In this document: positions 54,189 to 64,000 of the stretch, one piece after another | How the letters are laid out: each line of letters starts with the position of its first letter | Position numbering within the stretch: position 1 is the first letter of the stretch | Assembly: GCF_028690125.1 (NCBI RefSeq) | Contig: NZ_JAQVBV010000017.1 | Coordinates: 45,601 to 109,600, forward strand | Direction: 5' to 3' | Source of the DNA: Bacteroides sp. | GTDB taxonomy: Bacteria; Bacteroidota; Bacteroidia; Bacteroidales; Bacteroidaceae | Length of the DNA: 64,000 nucleotides | Made by a program: the position numbers and the translations under genes | Notes under the pieces: generated by a model | Seen by the model: the letters and a program-made list of their open reading frames with translations, nothing else | What the model was told of the DNA's origin: nothing | The model's database searches: none

Positions 54189-56432
54189 ATGGTGTATGAT
54201 TTGAATATGTTAGAGGCTTTCTACTCTGCCTATAAATGGAAGATAGAACATATACGGGCTGTATTGAAACGCCCTTTGACATTAGCTGAGAAAATTTTAT
54301 ATGTTCATTTGTATCATGAGAGTGGTTTAAAAAATTATGAGCGTGGAGTGGATTATGTAAATTTTCGTCCCGACCGCGTGGCTATGCAGGATGCTACTGC
54401 ACAGATGGCTTTACTTCAATTTATGAATGCGGGAAAGGAACGGGTTGCTGTACCTTCTACAGTTCATTGTGATCACTTGATACAGGCATATAAAGGGGCT
54501 AAGGAGGATATAGCCACTGCCACCAAGACAAATGCTGAAGTATATGATTTTTTGCGGGATGTTTCTTCGCGTTATGGCATTGGCTTCTGGAAACCGGGTG
54601 CGGGAATCATCCATCAAGTAGTGCTCGAAAATTATGCTTTCCCCGGCGGAATGATGGTGGGAACGGATTCGCATACACCTAATGCAGGAGGTTTGAGCAT
54701 GGTAGCTATTGGTGTCGGAGGTGCTGACGCTGTGGATGTAATGACCGGTATGGAGTGGGAATTGAAAATGCCCAAACTGATTGGTGTAAAACTAACTGGT
54801 GAACTGAACGGTTGGACTTCTCCGAAAGATATTATCCTGAAACTAGCGGGTATTCTGACTGTTAAGGGAGCTACGAATGCGATTATCGAATATTTTGGTC
54901 GGGGAACGGCTTCACTTTCGGCCACGGGTAAAGCAACCATTTGCAATATGGGAGCTGAAGTGGGAGCTACTACTTCACTTTTCCCCTATGACGAACGAAT
55001 GGTGAGTTATTTGGAAGCTACCGGGAGAAAACGTATCGTTGAAATGGCTGAATACGTTGCTGATGACTTGCGTGCGGATGAAGAAGTAATTAACGATCCG
55101 GAGAAATACTATGATCGGGTGATCGAAATAAATCTGACAGAATTGGAACCTTATATAAACGGACCTTTTACTCCGGATGCTGCAACTCCTATTTCCGAGT
55201 TTGCAGAGAAGGTATTATTGAATGGTTATCCTCGTAAGATGGAAGTGGGGCTGATTGGATCTTGTACCAATTCTTCTTATCAGGATCTGAGCCGTGCCGC
55301 TTCTCTGGCAGAACAAGTTGCCGAAAAGAATCTGAGTGTAGCTGCGCCTTTGATTGTTAATCCCGGATCGGAACAGATTCGTGCAACGGCTGAACGGGAT
55401 GGAATGATGGAAGTTTTCGAAAAGATAGGTGCTACGATTATGGCAAATGCCTGCGGACCTTGTATCGGACAATGGAAACGCCATACCGATGATCCTACTC
55501 GTAAGAACTCGATTGTAACTTCATTCAACCGTAACTTTGCTAAACGTGCGGATGGCAATCCCAATACTTATGCTTTCGTAGCTTCTCCCGAACTGACTAT
55601 GGCATTGACTATCGCCGGAGACCTTTGTTTCAATCCACTGAAAGACAGATTGGTCAATCATGATGGAGAAAAAGTGAAACTATCTGAACCGGTAGGAAAG
55701 GAACTTCCGCCTAAAGGATTTGCTAAGGGTAATCAAGGATATATAGCCCCTGCCGGAACAAATGTAGAAATTACGGTAGATCCGAAATCACAGCGTTTAC
55801 AATTACTGGCTCCTTTCTCTGCGTGGGATGGAAACGATTTACTTAATATGCCACTGTTGATTAAAACTCAAGGAAAATGTACCACTGACCATATCTCTAT
55901 GGCAGGACCATGGCTTCGTTTCCGCGGACATTTGGAGAATATCTCCGATAATATGTTGATGGGAGCAGTCAATGCGTTTAATGGTGAAACGAACAAGATA
56001 TGGAATCGTTCAACCAATACTTACGGAACCGTCTCCGGTACGGCTAAGATGTATAAGTCCGAAGGTATTCCTTCCATTGTTGTAGCCGAAGAAAATTATG
56101 GAGAAGGCTCTAGTCGTGAACATGCTGCTATGGAACCTCGTTTCTTAAATGTCCGTGTCATTCTCGCCAAGAGTTTTGCCCGCATTCATGAAACAAATCT
56201 GAAAAAACAGGGAATGCTTGCTATTACCTTTATAGATAAAGCTGATTATGAGAAGATACAGGAACATGACCTTCTTTCTATAACGGGGCTGGTAAATTTT
56301 GCGCCGGGACGTAATCTGACAGTCGTTCTTCACCATGAAGACGGAACAAAAGAAAGTTTTGAAGTACAACATACTTATAATGAACAGCAGATTGCCTGGT
56401 TCCGTGCCGGCTCTGCTTTAAATGCAAGATAA
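54189..56432 (+). CDS. acn: Aconitate hydratase
   Basis: This 747-residue enzyme interconverts citrate and isocitrate. Its [4Fe-4S] cluster is held by Cys359 (GSCTNSSY) and Cys422/Cys425 ([11 protein letters not shown]). The mobile C-terminal domain carries [38 protein letters not shown] matches the mitochondrial-type aconitases, shorter than AcnA. It is the first of three genes (acn-icd-gltA) that make 2-oxoglutarate from oxaloacetate and acetyl-CoA. Its stop overlaps the longest icd frame by 11 bp. Confidence 0.97.
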   Translation: MVYDLNMLEAFYSAYKWKIEHIRAVLKRPLTLAEKILYVHLYHESGLKNYERGVDYVNFRPDRVAMQDATAQMALLQFMNAGKERVAVPSTVHCDHLIQAYKGAKEDIATATKTNAEVYDFLRDVSSRYGIGFWKPGAGIIHQVVLENYAFPGGMMVGTDSHTPNAGGLSMVAIGVGGADAVDVMTGMEWELKMPKLIGVKLTGELNGWTSPKDIILKLAGILTVKGATNAIIEYFGRGTASLSATGKATICNMGAEVGATTSLFPYDERMVSYLEATGRKRIVEMAEYVADDLRADEEVINDPEKYYDRVIEINLTELEPYINGPFTPDAATPISEFAEKVLLNGYPRKMEVGLIGSCTNSSYQDLSRAASLAEQVAEKNLSVAAPLIVNPGSEQIRATAERDGMMEVFEKIGATIMANACGPCIGQWKRHTDDPTRKNSIVTSFNRNFAKRADGNPNTYAFVASPELTMALTIAGDLCFNPLKDRLVNHDGEKVKLSEPVGKELPPKGFAKGNQGYIAPAGTNVEITVDPKSQRLQLLAPFSAWDGNDLLNMPLLIKTQGKCTTDHISMAGPWLRFRGHLENISDNMLMGAVNAFNGETNKIWNRSTNTYGTVSGTAKMYKSEGIPSIVVAEENYGEGSSREHAAMEPRFLNVRVILAKSFARIHETNLKKQGMLAITFIDKADYEKIQEHDLLSITGLVNFAPGRNLTVVLHHEDGTKESFEVQHTYNEQQIAWFRAGSALNAR

Positions 56433-56436
56433 AAAG

Positions 56437-57627
56437 ATGAGCAAAATAACAATGCAGGAGAATGGTACGCTGTTGGTACCCGATATGCCTACCGTACCTT
56501 TTATAACAGGAGATGGAGTAGGAGCGGAAATTACTCCGTCTATGCAAGCCATTGTGGATGTGGCAGTGCATAAAGCCTATAAAGGTAAACGTCGCATTGA
56601 ATGGAAAGAGGTTTTGGCCGGAGAACGTGCATTCAATGCTACCGGTTCATGGTTGCCGGATGAAACAATGGAAGCTTTTAATGAATATTTGGTAGGTATT
56701 AAAGGTCCCCTGACTACTCCCGTCGGTGGAGGAATCCGTTCACTGAATGTAGCTTTGCGTCAAACTTTGGATTTGTATGTATGTCTTCGTCCGGTTCGCT
56801 GGTATCAGGGTGTACAATCTCCCGTGAAAGCCCCTGAAAAAGTAAATATGTGTGTGTTCCGTGAGAATACGGAAGACATCTATGCAGGAATTGAATGGGA
56901 AGCCGGTACGCCGGAAGCTAAAAAGTTCTATCAGTTTCTGAAGAATGAAATGGGAGTGACAAAGGTACGTTTCCCGGAAACTTCTTCGTTTGGAGTGAAA
57001 CCCGTTTCGAAAGAGGGAACGGAGCGTTTGGTACGTGCAGCTTGTCAGTATGCACTCGACCATCATTTGCCTTCCGTTACATTGGTGCACAAAGGAAATA
57101 TTATGAAGTTCACCGAAGGAGGATTTAAGAAATGGGGATACGAATTGGCAGAACGTGAATTTGCCGATGCTCTGGCAGACGGACGTCTGGTGATAAAAGA
57201 CTGTATTGCTGATGCGTTTTTACAAAATACACTGTTGATTCCTGAAGAATACTCGGTAATAGCAACCTTGAATTTGAATGGAGATTATGTCTCCGACCAA
57301 CTGGCTGCTATGGTAGGAGGTATCGGTATTGCACCGGGAGCAAATATCAATTACGGCACAGGTCATGCCATCTTTGAAGCTACTCATGGAACCGCTCCTA
57401 ATATTGCCGGTAAGGATGTAGTGAATCCATGCTCCATCATACTTTCAGCCGTTATGATGCTTGAATATTTTGGTTGGAGAGAAGCGGCGAAACTGATCGA
57501 GAAGTCTTTGGAACAAAGTTTTTTGGAGGCACGTGCTACTCACGACTTGGCTCGTTTTATGCCGGGAGGAACTTCTCTTCCGACCTCAGCTTTTACACGT
57601 GAAATAGTGGCGAGAATTGAAAAATAA
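56437..57627 (+). CDS. icd: Isocitrate dehydrogenase (NADP type)
   Basis: This 396-residue enzyme (401 from ATG 56422) oxidises isocitrate to 2-oxoglutarate. [96 protein letters not shown] and [17 protein letters not shown] are the E. coli Icd-type signatures. ATG 56437 begins 4 bp after the acn stop and gives [10 protein letters not shown]. The alternative at 56422 overlaps acn. NADP use is assumed from family. Confidence 0.95.
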   Translation: MSKITMQENGTLLVPDMPTVPFITGDGVGAEITPSMQAIVDVAVHKAYKGKRRIEWKEVLAGERAFNATGSWLPDETMEAFNEYLVGIKGPLTTPVGGGIRSLNVALRQTLDLYVCLRPVRWYQGVQSPVKAPEKVNMCVFRENTEDIYAGIEWEAGTPEAKKFYQFLKNEMGVTKVRFPETSSFGVKPVSKEGTERLVRAACQYALDHHLPSVTLVHKGNIMKFTEGGFKKWGYELAEREFADALADGRLVIKDCIADAFLQNTLLIPEEYSVIATLNLNGDYVSDQLAAMVGGIGIAPGANINYGTGHAIFEATHGTAPNIAGKDVVNPCSIILSAVMMLEYFGWREAAKLIEKSLEQSFLEARATHDLARFMPGGTSLPTSAFTREIVARIEK

Positions 57628-57655
57628 GAAATAACGATCTAAAACGAAGAATATC

Positions 57656-58999
57656 ATGAAGAAAGAGTATTTGATTTACAAACTTTCCGAGGAGATGAAG
57701 GAAGCTACCCGGATAGATAACGAATTGTTTTCCAAGTTTGATGTAAAGCGGGGATTGCGCAATGAAGACGGTACGGGTGTGTTGGTGGGACTGACTAAAA
57801 TTGGTAACGTAGTAGGTTATGAACGTATCCCGGGGGGCGGACTGAAACCTATTCCCGGTAAATTATTCTATCGGGAGTATGATGTGGAAGATATCTCTCA
57901 CGCTATCATCAAAGAAAAACGTTTTGGTTTCGAAGAAGTTGCTTATCTGTTGTTGTCCGGTCATTTACCGGATAAAGAAGAACTGGCTTCCTTTTCTGAA
58001 ATGATAAACGACAATATGCCGTTGGAACAGAAAACCAAGATGAATATCATCGAATTGGAAGGAAACAATATCATGAATATTCTGTCTCGCAGTGTACTAG
58101 AAATGTATCGCTTTGATCCGAATGCAGATGATACTTCACGTGATAACTTGATGCGTCAGAGCATTGAACTGATTTCTAAGTTCCCCACTATCATAGCGTA
58201 TGCTTATAATATGCTTCGTCATGCAACACATGGGCGTTCTCTCCATATTCGTCATCCGCAGGAGAAGTTGTCAATAGCGGAGAACTTCCTTTATATGTTG
58301 AAAAAAGACTATACGGAGTTGGATGCACGCACTTTGGATTTACTGCTGATTCTTCAGGCAGAACACGGTGGTGGTAACAACTCAACATTCACAGTCCGCG
58401 TTACTTCTTCTACCGGAACGGATACTTATTCGGCTATTGCAGCAGGTATCGGTTCGCTGAAAGGTCCGCTTCACGGAGGAGCCAATATTCAAGTGGCAGA
58501 TATGTTCCATCACTTGCAGCAGAATATCAAAGATTGGACGAGTGTTGATGAAATAGATACTTACTTTACCCGTATGCTGAATAAGGAAGTGTACAATAAG
58601 ACCGGATTAATCTATGGCATTGGTCATGCTGTTTATACGATTTCCGATCCGCGTGCTCTTCTGTTGAAGGAACAGGCGCGTGACTTGGCGCGTGAAAAAG
58701 GCAAAGAGGAAGAATTCGCTTTCCTTGAACTGTTGGAAGAACGTGCCATTGCTACTTTCGGACGTATTAAGAATAACGGAAAAACGGTATCGAGCAACAT
58801 TGACTTCTATTCCGGTTTTGTATATGAAATGATCGGTTTGCCACAAGAAATATTCACTCCCCTCTTTGCCATGGCTCGTATCGTTGGCTGGTGTGCGCAC
58901 CGCAATGAAGAATTGAACTTTGAAGGTAAACGTATCATTCGTCCGGCGTATAAGAATGTTTTGGAAGAAGCTCCTTATATTCCTATCAAGAAGCGTTAA
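57656..58999 (+). CDS. gltA: Citrate synthase
   Basis: This 447-residue enzyme joins acetyl-CoA and oxaloacetate. Active-site segments are AEHGGGNNSTFTVRVTSSTGTD, GSLKGPLHGGANIQV and GIGHAVYTISDPRALLLKEQA, with FSSNIDFYSGF-like VSSNIDFYSGFVYEMIGLP and RIVGWCAHRNEEL near the end. It is 28 bp after icd and is the last gene of the citrate-to-2-oxoglutarate cluster. It has a longer N-terminal region than E. coli-type enzymes. Confidence 0.96.
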   Translation: MKKEYLIYKLSEEMKEATRIDNELFSKFDVKRGLRNEDGTGVLVGLTKIGNVVGYERIPGGGLKPIPGKLFYREYDVEDISHAIIKEKRFGFEEVAYLLLSGHLPDKEELASFSEMINDNMPLEQKTKMNIIELEGNNIMNILSRSVLEMYRFDPNADDTSRDNLMRQSIELISKFPTIIAYAYNMLRHATHGRSLHIRHPQEKLSIAENFLYMLKKDYTELDARTLDLLLILQAEHGGGNNSTFTVRVTSSTGTDTYSAIAAGIGSLKGPLHGGANIQVADMFHHLQQNIKDWTSVDEIDTYFTRMLNKEVYNKTGLIYGIGHAVYTISDPRALLLKEQARDLAREKGKEEEFAFLELLEERAIATFGRIKNNGKTVSSNIDFYSGFVYEMIGLPQEIFTPLFAMARIVGWCAHRNEELNFEGKRIIRPAYKNVLEEAPYIPIKKR

Positions 59000-59238
59000 T
59001 AGATTGGGTAAAACTGTCTTAAAATAGAAAAATAAGTCAGCTTTATTTATAATCAGTAAGTTAAGAATATCAAGATCCCCCTATTTACTCTATTTTTATC
59101 TTAAAACAGAGCTAAAAAGGGGGATTCCTTTTGGATGAGTTTTAATTAAAAGCTTTCCTACAATAGAAAGAAGGCATAATCCTCTATCAACCTATCACCT
59201 TTGTCCGACTTATCCTTTTTCTGATATAGTAACCTATA

Positions 59239-59518
59239 CTACTTCTCTTCCAAAGTCTTAATAGATAAATTCTTCTCCATTAAGACTAAACTTCTTATTC
59301 TTTAATAGTAAAGTTTCTCTCTGTTTGGTATAAACTATAAATGGAACTTTTGATTGTATAATTGCAAGTTCCGTTTATAAAAACGCAAGTTTCATTTATA
59401 TAATCAGAACTTGCAATTATAGATTGCTCTTTGGCAAAAATAACTTTTCTATTAGAGAAGAACAAGTTTAGTATTAATGGAGAGGAACTTATCTATTAAT
59501 ACTTTAAGAGTAAAGTAG
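59239..59518. repeat. Long imperfect palindrome (about 76-nt arms) with nested inverted repeats
   Basis: The segment 59239-59314 matches the reverse complement of 59442-59518 over its length with scattered mismatches; shared blocks include TTAATAGATAA, CTCCATTAA and ACTAAACTT. Inside, ATAATTGCAAGTTC (59358-59371) is exactly inverted at 59407-59420, and TATAAATGGAACTT (59336-59349) is inverted at 59366-59379 with one mismatch. The whole unit could fold as one branched structure. It could be a MITE-like element, a structured RNA or a nucleoid site. Confidence 0.75.
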
Positions 59519-60294
59519 CTAATGTATATCTACTTGTTATATCAATCAAAGATATTTGAAATATAAAAGGGTAGAGGAGTGGATTTGGGTAACAGTCAAT
59601 AAGGTTGATTATACTTTTTAATTGCCATCTCCTAACTTGTTAATTGGGGGACTGGATCAACAAAGTGCATCATGTTTACTATGAGCTTAACGATGAAGAG
59701 TAAGTCTTATTCTCCTATATTCAAGTAAATATTTCATCGATAGAAGATTTGTTCGGAGTTATAATTTATATTAATTATATTGCGAACATATGTAAGCAAA
59801 GAGATTATTTAAGCAAACATTTATCAATTTTCAATAAGGTAACAATATTGATTGAAAATCTGAGTGCTATGTTTTGGGAATGATGCATTATGGACTTTCT
59901 CAAAACGGAAGGAAAATGACTTGAAACAGAACAAAGTTTACCAATGACTCTTTAGAGATTATTGAGTTCTAAATCAACTAATAGGCTATATACAACTATA
60001 CCGTTTTGCAATTTATGTTTATTCATGTCAGATTGGTAAAAGATAAATAAAAGAAGAACTTTAATCTTATTACTATTTTACAAAATAAACTTTTTTTGGA
60101 AATTGGGAGCTAGATAGAATAAATTTTTCTTTTATTGTTTAATATAAAGGATAAGGTATCTGTAAAAGAATGATTTAGAGATAGGGATAGATGCCTTTAT
60201 TCGAAAGTGAATAAACTATATTCTGTTCTATACATAATTTGTATTAAAAAGGTTAATATTGTATAATATTAAGCATAGTAAACGATTTATTTTT

Positions 60295-60302
60295 TACATT
60301 TG
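60295..60302 (+). promoter_or_regulatory. -7 box ahead of the NVEALA genes
   Basis: TACATTTG matches TAnnTTTG, 51 bp before the short remnant ORF at 60354. It could transcribe the remnant and the intact NVEALA gene. Confidence 0.45.
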
Positions 60303-60353
60303 TAAAAGGTGTATGTAAAATTTGTTTTTCTATTAATATTTAAATTTATTTAT

Positions 60354-60425
60354 ATGAGAAGCAAAGTACTAAAGATTGCAATGTTGTCAGTTTCAATAAT
60401 TAGTTTATATAACTTTTATTTTTAA
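60354..60425 (+). pseudogene. Remnant of an NVEALA-type peptide gene (signal only)
   Basis: This ORF of 23 codons encodes a basic start and hydrophobic core (MRSKVLKIAMLSVSIISLYN), the same type of leader as the intact NVEALA gene at 60652. It then hits TAA before any mature part. It lies 227 bp upstream in the same orientation. It is probably a decayed duplicate; a functional mini-peptide is less likely. Confidence 0.5.
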
Positions 60426-60651
60426 CTCTATGAAGGAGACTCGTTTATATTGTTTTAAATGATATTAGGATTGTCACTACTGACAAGGGTGAGATTAGTC
60501 ATGTTTTTTTATTGCAATCACCATTTAGATACTTTAAATGTGTAAACTGCAACAGTATATGTATGGATAGAATAAGATGAAATAAAATCTTTAAAAAGAT
60601 AGAATATACAGAATTTTAAATAATTGATTATTAACTTAAAAAAAAGTAGAA

Positions 60652-60951
60652 ATGAAAACGAAACTATTTAAGGCAACTTTGTGTGTTGTAGCATTAGCTA
60701 TTGTAGCAACTGTATGGATAAAAGTACAATCAATCGAAAGATTCTCTGATATCAAACTCACCAATATCGAGGCGCTTGCTAATAATGAACATGAAACTCA
60801 AACGTGTACTAGAATATCAGCTTGGGTAACATGTTATGATAAAGATGGTAATTGGAATGGAATGAGTATTACAGCTATTGAGACATACGAGGTAAAAAGT
60901 GATGCTGAGATATGTGAACATGCTCGTCTTACTTCATGTCCGAAAATATAA
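60652..60951 (+). CDS. NVEALA-family small exported protein
   Basis: This 99-residue protein starts with a basic and hydrophobic leader (MKTKLFKATLCVVALAIVAT). The signature NIEALANNE (about 43-51) marks the NVEALA family of small Bacteroidetes exported peptides. The mature part holds four Cys, in TCTRISAWVTCYDKDGNW, EICEHA and TSCPKI. The gene lies about 160 bp before a BF3164-like lipoprotein gene, a pairing seen repeatedly in Bacteroides. The function of the family is not established, and the processing point after the motif is only suspected. Confidence 0.88.
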   Translation: MKTKLFKATLCVVALAIVATVWIKVQSIERFSDIKLTNIEALANNEHETQTCTRISAWVTCYDKDGNWNGMSITAIETYEVKSDAEICEHARLTSCPKI

Positions 60952-61110
60952 CTAGATAATTAGAGTTTAAAGGTCCGACGTTATTAATAATATTACATAG
61001 GTGTTTGGTCTTTTAAATTAAACTATGTTTTATCTATAGTGCAAAATGAAAGTCTAAACTCCTATGTGTGGATATTAGGCAATATAATAATGTCTTAACA
61101 TATATCAACC

Positions 61111-62205
61111 ATGAAACATATAAGTATTATTTTTCTTTTTATTCTATTATTTTCATGTACGTCTCGCGATAAGAATAATAATGAAGGAATAACATACACT
61201 ATTAAATTAGATGATAACCCAAAAACAAATTTGAAATACTCTGATATCATTGATGTTCAGAAATGGATTACACTCGATACTCTCAATGAATGCATTATTG
61301 GAGATGTTGCAAAGATAGAATATTTTAATAAGGAGTATTACGTTCTTGATAAAACTATTCAGAAATGTGTGCTTGTATTTGATGAGCATGGGAAGTATTT
61401 GCGCCGTATAGGAAAGTTTGGTCAAGGTCCTGGAGAATATGTACAAATATATGACTATACTATAAATAAAAAGACAGGTTGTGTTGTTATACTTACTGGA
61501 CTATCAAAGGTTTATTTATATAGCTTAGAGGGCGAATTTAAAATGTCTAAACAAGTGAGTAAATCTTTGTTGTGGAATATTACTAGTAATGATTGTGGAT
61601 ACTTGATGTCATCCAATCATAATACATACACTGAGGGTGAGAATGCCTATCTATTATATGCTTTTGATAGTGATTTTAATCTCAAAGGCAAATGGATACA
61701 TGTCCTTCCCAAACAGATGCCTACTCTGCCTTTACTATCTTCTGCACTGCAAACAGTTGGAAATGAAGTATACTGTTGCGATGTTTTTACCAATTCTATT
61801 TATACCTATAATTGTGATGTAGATAGTGTTATTAAAAAATACGATATACTCTTTCCTGCACCGATGCCCGATGGCATTTTTGCTAATGTTATGGATTTTA
61901 TGGAGAAACAACGTGACTATGACTTTATTAGTGAGGTGGTCATAAATGAAGATAATATGTTACTTGGCTATATTCACCAAGGACGTTATAATCTTGCGAT
62001 CATAGGTTCTGATGGCTCCATAGTAAGAAATGGTCAATATTCAGGTCATTTTCCTAAAACATTCCATGGTAGTAATAAAGAACTTTTGTCTCCGATTTCA
62101 GCAGACGAATACTTGACATATTGGGAAAAGCTTCCTATAACTCATTATAATGGTATAATATCTCCTGAAAGTAACTTTATGATACTTAAGTGGACTATGA
62201 AATAA
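61111..62205 (+). CDS. BF3164-like 6-bladed beta-propeller lipoprotein
   Basis: This 364-residue lipoprotein (lipobox FSCT, Cys16) reads as a beta-propeller: IGDVAKIEYFNKEYYVLDK, VLVFDEHGKYLRRIGKFGQGPGEY (the family's IG..G.GPGEY hallmark), YDYTINKKTGCVVIL and VYLYSLEGEF. This is the BF3164/TolB-like family. It follows the NVEALA gene in the same direction and probably forms a functional pair with it. The role is unknown; surface recognition or handling of the exported peptide is a guess. Confidence 0.87.
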   Translation: MKHISIIFLFILLFSCTSRDKNNNEGITYTIKLDDNPKTNLKYSDIIDVQKWITLDTLNECIIGDVAKIEYFNKEYYVLDKTIQKCVLVFDEHGKYLRRIGKFGQGPGEYVQIYDYTINKKTGCVVILTGLSKVYLYSLEGEFKMSKQVSKSLLWNITSNDCGYLMSSNHNTYTEGENAYLLYAFDSDFNLKGKWIHVLPKQMPTLPLLSSALQTVGNEVYCCDVFTNSIYTYNCDVDSVIKKYDILFPAPMPDGIFANVMDFMEKQRDYDFISEVVINEDNMLLGYIHQGRYNLAIIGSDGSIVRNGQYSGHFPKTFHGSNKELLSPISADEYLTYWEKLPITHYNGIISPESNFMILKWTMK

Positions 62206-62353
62206 CTTTTATGTAGTTCGGCTATTAGTCTTCTGGATACTGTTGAGAGAAATATGGCTTTCTAGTAGATTCTATCCTGACTTTCAGGTCTATGTTTGTC
62301 ATTAACGTTATTTCAAGCTCTAGTTATGTATGTGTTCTCTGCATAAATTATGT

Positions 62354-62410
62354 ATATACAGCAAAACCGACCACTTCATTACAAATGAAGTGGTCGGTTT
62401 TGCTGTATAT
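62354..62410. terminator. Perfect 27-bp hairpin between convergent genes
   Basis: Bases 62354-62380 are the exact reverse complement of 62384-62410, separated by a 3-nt loop (ACA). The stem holds a CCGACCACTTC core and AAAAC/GTTTT. It is probably a bidirectional terminator for the BF3164-like gene and the GH43 gene. Confidence 0.9.
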
Positions 62411-62462
62411 TTGCTGAATGTTTCTAATTGTCTAACAGGGAGTTTAATATCTAACTTTATTT

Positions 62463-64000
62463 CTATAAATTGCTAGACTTCTCAAATCTAAACCAATCTA
62501 ATCTAAAAAGATTATTCTCTTGTCCTTTTCCTTTGAATACAAGATAAAGCTTCTTATGGAAACCTTTTGCGTTTTTACTTAATCCGGTGGATTGAATAGT
62601 CCATTTTTGTTCTCCGCCTGTATTCTTTACTTCTAAAACACCAATGGGCTTGTTGAGCATGGAATCAAGATAAATCTCAAGTTGTCCTCCCTTCGTTTCT
62701 GAAGCTACTTTTGCTGAAAAAATATCAGCTCCATTTCCCAGATTAATGTTTTCATATAGGAGATAATCGTTGTTTCCGCCTTTACAAATATCCAACCCGT
62801 CGGGAGTACATTTTTCGAGAGTTAATCCATAGAGATTATGGAAGTTCTCAGCTTCAAAAGTGCGGTTAATATCATCTGCTTTGTTTTCTCCGAAAACCTT
62901 TAATTCAAAGATACTCAATGCATTCTTTGCATTGATAAGATCGATTCCATCTGCCGTCTCCGGAATATTTATACCATCGAGAATGCTTAGACGAACGAAT
63001 CGTCCTTGTACGGAGGACTTATTTGGGAGAGTATCTGTGACAGGAGATTGAGATACACCGTTCATAGTTCTGTCTGCAAAAACTTTCCAAGCCTTACTCT
63101 CTGATGCAATATCCAGATTACTTGCTTCTTCTTGCTGTAAATATTCGATCTTGTATTTATAAGTACGGCTTGTAAATTCAAAAATAGTTTCTATCTCATT
63201 TATCCGACAGTTACTTCCCAAATCTACAATGATCCATGAATTCTTGACATCGATTCCTGCATCCCAATGTGTACCGTAATTCTCATCAACAGCAAAGTTA
63301 CCGGAATAACGGAATGAAATGTCATTGGTACGGTAACGACCGGAAAAAGTTGAGCTGTCATATTCTCTGGCAGATGACACTTTGGTTTGTTTGCCTAATG
63401 CTATGTTTTTACGAGAATCTTTCTTAGTATTTGCTACTGTCACTCCTTTGTGTGTGGGTTTAATTTTTTGTATACTTCCATCAGCGTTGAAAAATACTTC
63501 CTCGATACATGTTTGCCGTTTGCTATCGACAAAAGGATAGTGTTGTCGGTGGTAAGCAATAAATATACGTCCGTTATAATCAAACATTGAATGATGTCCC
63601 GGTCCTAAGATTTGATTGGTATCATCACGTTGCAAGATAGGAGTGGTCATTGATTGGTTGATCTCCCGATAGGGACCGGTTATGTGTTCTGATACTGCAT
63701 ATCTTACATTGTAATTTTCACTTCCATTGAAAGACCACATTAAGTAGTATAAATCATTTTTTTTATAGATGTAGGATGCTTCGAAAGCATTCTTAATTTC
63801 ATCAACTTGATGATATTTGTAGGTTCCGATAAATTTATTGGAGGCTGTTTGCTCATATTTGGGGTCCTCATTATCGATGTATATTTTCCCTGCTTTATCA
63901 AACTTTAGTTTCATGATCTTAAAATGCCATGAGTCTGTGGTGATATACATCGTATGGTCATCGTCTATAAAAAACTGTCCGTCGTATCCTTGGAAGAGCA
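62463..64000 (-). CDS. Glycoside hydrolase family 43 with F5/8 C and CBM6-like domains, 5' end outside window
   Basis: The frame is open through base 64000; 495 residues follow the first in-window ATG, and 16 codons (LFQGYDGQFFIDDDHT) lie before it. That segment and AFEASYIYKKNDLYYLMWS (with the probable general acid Glu) are GH43 five-bladed-propeller motifs; PGHHSMFDYNGRIFIAYH continues the propeller. After about residue 180 there is a discoidin-type F5/8 C module (FAVDENYGTHWDAG, WIIVDLGSNCRINEIE, GRFVRLSILDG). A CBM6-like end follows (FEAENFHNLYGLTLE, GGNNDYLLYENINLG, FRLDWFRFE). It probably removes arabinose or xylose from plant glycans; specificity is unknown. Confidence 0.88.
   Translation of the reverse strand, partial: LFQGYDGQFFIDDDHTMYITTDSWHFKIMKLKFDKAGKIYIDNEDPKYEQTASNKFIGTYKYHQVDEIKNAFEASYIYKKNDLYYLMWSFNGSENYNVRYAVSEHITGPYREINQSMTTPILQRDDTNQILGPGHHSMFDYNGRIFIAYHRQHYPFVDSKRQTCIEEVFFNADGSIQKIKPTHKGVTVANTKKDSRKNIALGKQTKVSSAREYDSSTFSGRYRTNDISFRYSGNFAVDENYGTHWDAGIDVKNSWIIVDLGSNCRINEIETIFEFTSRTYKYKIEYLQQEEASNLDIASESKAWKVFADRTMNGVSQSPVTDTLPNKSSVQGRFVRLSILDGINIPETADGIDLINAKNALSIFELKVFGENKADDINRTFEAENFHNLYGLTLEKCTPDGLDICKGGNNDYLLYENINLGNGADIFSAKVASETKGGQLEIYLDSMLNKPIGVLEVKNTGGEQKWTIQSTGLSKNAKGFHKKLYLVFKGKGQENNLFRLDWFRFEKSSNL

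Larger units (their letters stand above)
59000..60353. other. Long AT-rich non-coding stretch
   Basis: This is about 1.35 kb without a supportable gene. ATCCCCCT (59075-59082) and AGGGGGAT (59118-59125) may form a weak terminator for gltA. The long palindrome at 59239-59518 is described separately. From 59520 to 60290 there are only short, stop-filled frames, and I saw no family resemblance strong enough to report. Confidence 0.6.

Noticed and set aside
59520..60290. Decayed coding region before the NVEALA genes
   Set aside because: Short fragments such as LIGYIQLYRF can be read between stops, but none resembles a family closely enough to claim a pseudogene.

Overview
The window is chromosomal DNA of a Bacteroides species close to B. 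thetaiotaomicron. The evidence is: Bacteroides-type promoters (TAnnTTTG -7 boxes), many lipoproteins and fimbrillins, IS982-type remnants, PCMD, NVEALA and BF3164-like families, and a bsh - chorismate synthase - ilv - acn/icd/gltA gene order that I recall from B. thetaiotaomicron. No rRNA, tRNA or CRISPR array was seen. Genes run off both ends: a fimbrial tip-type lipoprotein at the left and a GH43 glycosidase at the right.

Bases 1-24300, minus strand, hold two type V pilus (fimbrillin) operons and a membrane-bound AraC-type regulator. Operon 2 (22698 to 9916) has nine genes: an OmpA/DUF3575-like protein, a DUF5119-like lipoprotein and seven fimbrillin-type lipoproteins. Three of these carry C-terminal WRLP/SVRC lectin-like (FISUMP-type) tails and one carries an FG-GAP (integrin alpha-like) beta-propeller. 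Operon 1 (7648 to beyond base 1) begins with the same two gene types, then a fimbrillin, a 949-residue fimbrillin with four tandem lectin-like domains, and a partial tip-type protein. A stretch of about 280 bp containing the operon 2 promoter is duplicated at 8512-8791. There it lies between two decayed insertion-sequence remnants, about 860 bp from operon 1. Both copies keep 22-bp-phased direct repeats that look like regulator binding sites.

Bases 24438-32238, plus strand, hold a TonB-dependent receptor, a DUF4876-like lipoprotein, a DUF6850-like outer membrane protein and a 2[4Fe-4S] ferredoxin, followed by a TPR/AraC transmembrane regulator. This is probably an uptake locus for a metal or metal complex. 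Bases 32338-44858 are mixed housekeeping and surface genes: topB, a shortened FGE-like protein, a bile salt hydrolase, an M20 dipeptidase with aroC, two PCMD lipoproteins with an outer membrane barrel, a CyuA-type desulfidase, and a SlyD-type FKBP.

Bases 45101-51963 form the branched-chain amino acid operon: promoter, a 25-codon Leu/Ile/Val-rich leader peptide with an attenuator, then ilvD, ilvB, ilvN, an acyl-ACP thioesterase, an outer membrane barrel gene and ilvC. A UPF1-like helicase follows on the other strand, then acn-icd-gltA, the oxidative branch from citrate to 2-oxoglutarate. Bases 59000-60650 are AT-rich and contain a long imperfect palindrome. An NVEALA peptide gene, a remnant of a second one, and a BF3164-like beta-propeller lipoprotein follow, facing the GH43 enzyme across a perfect 27-bp hairpin.
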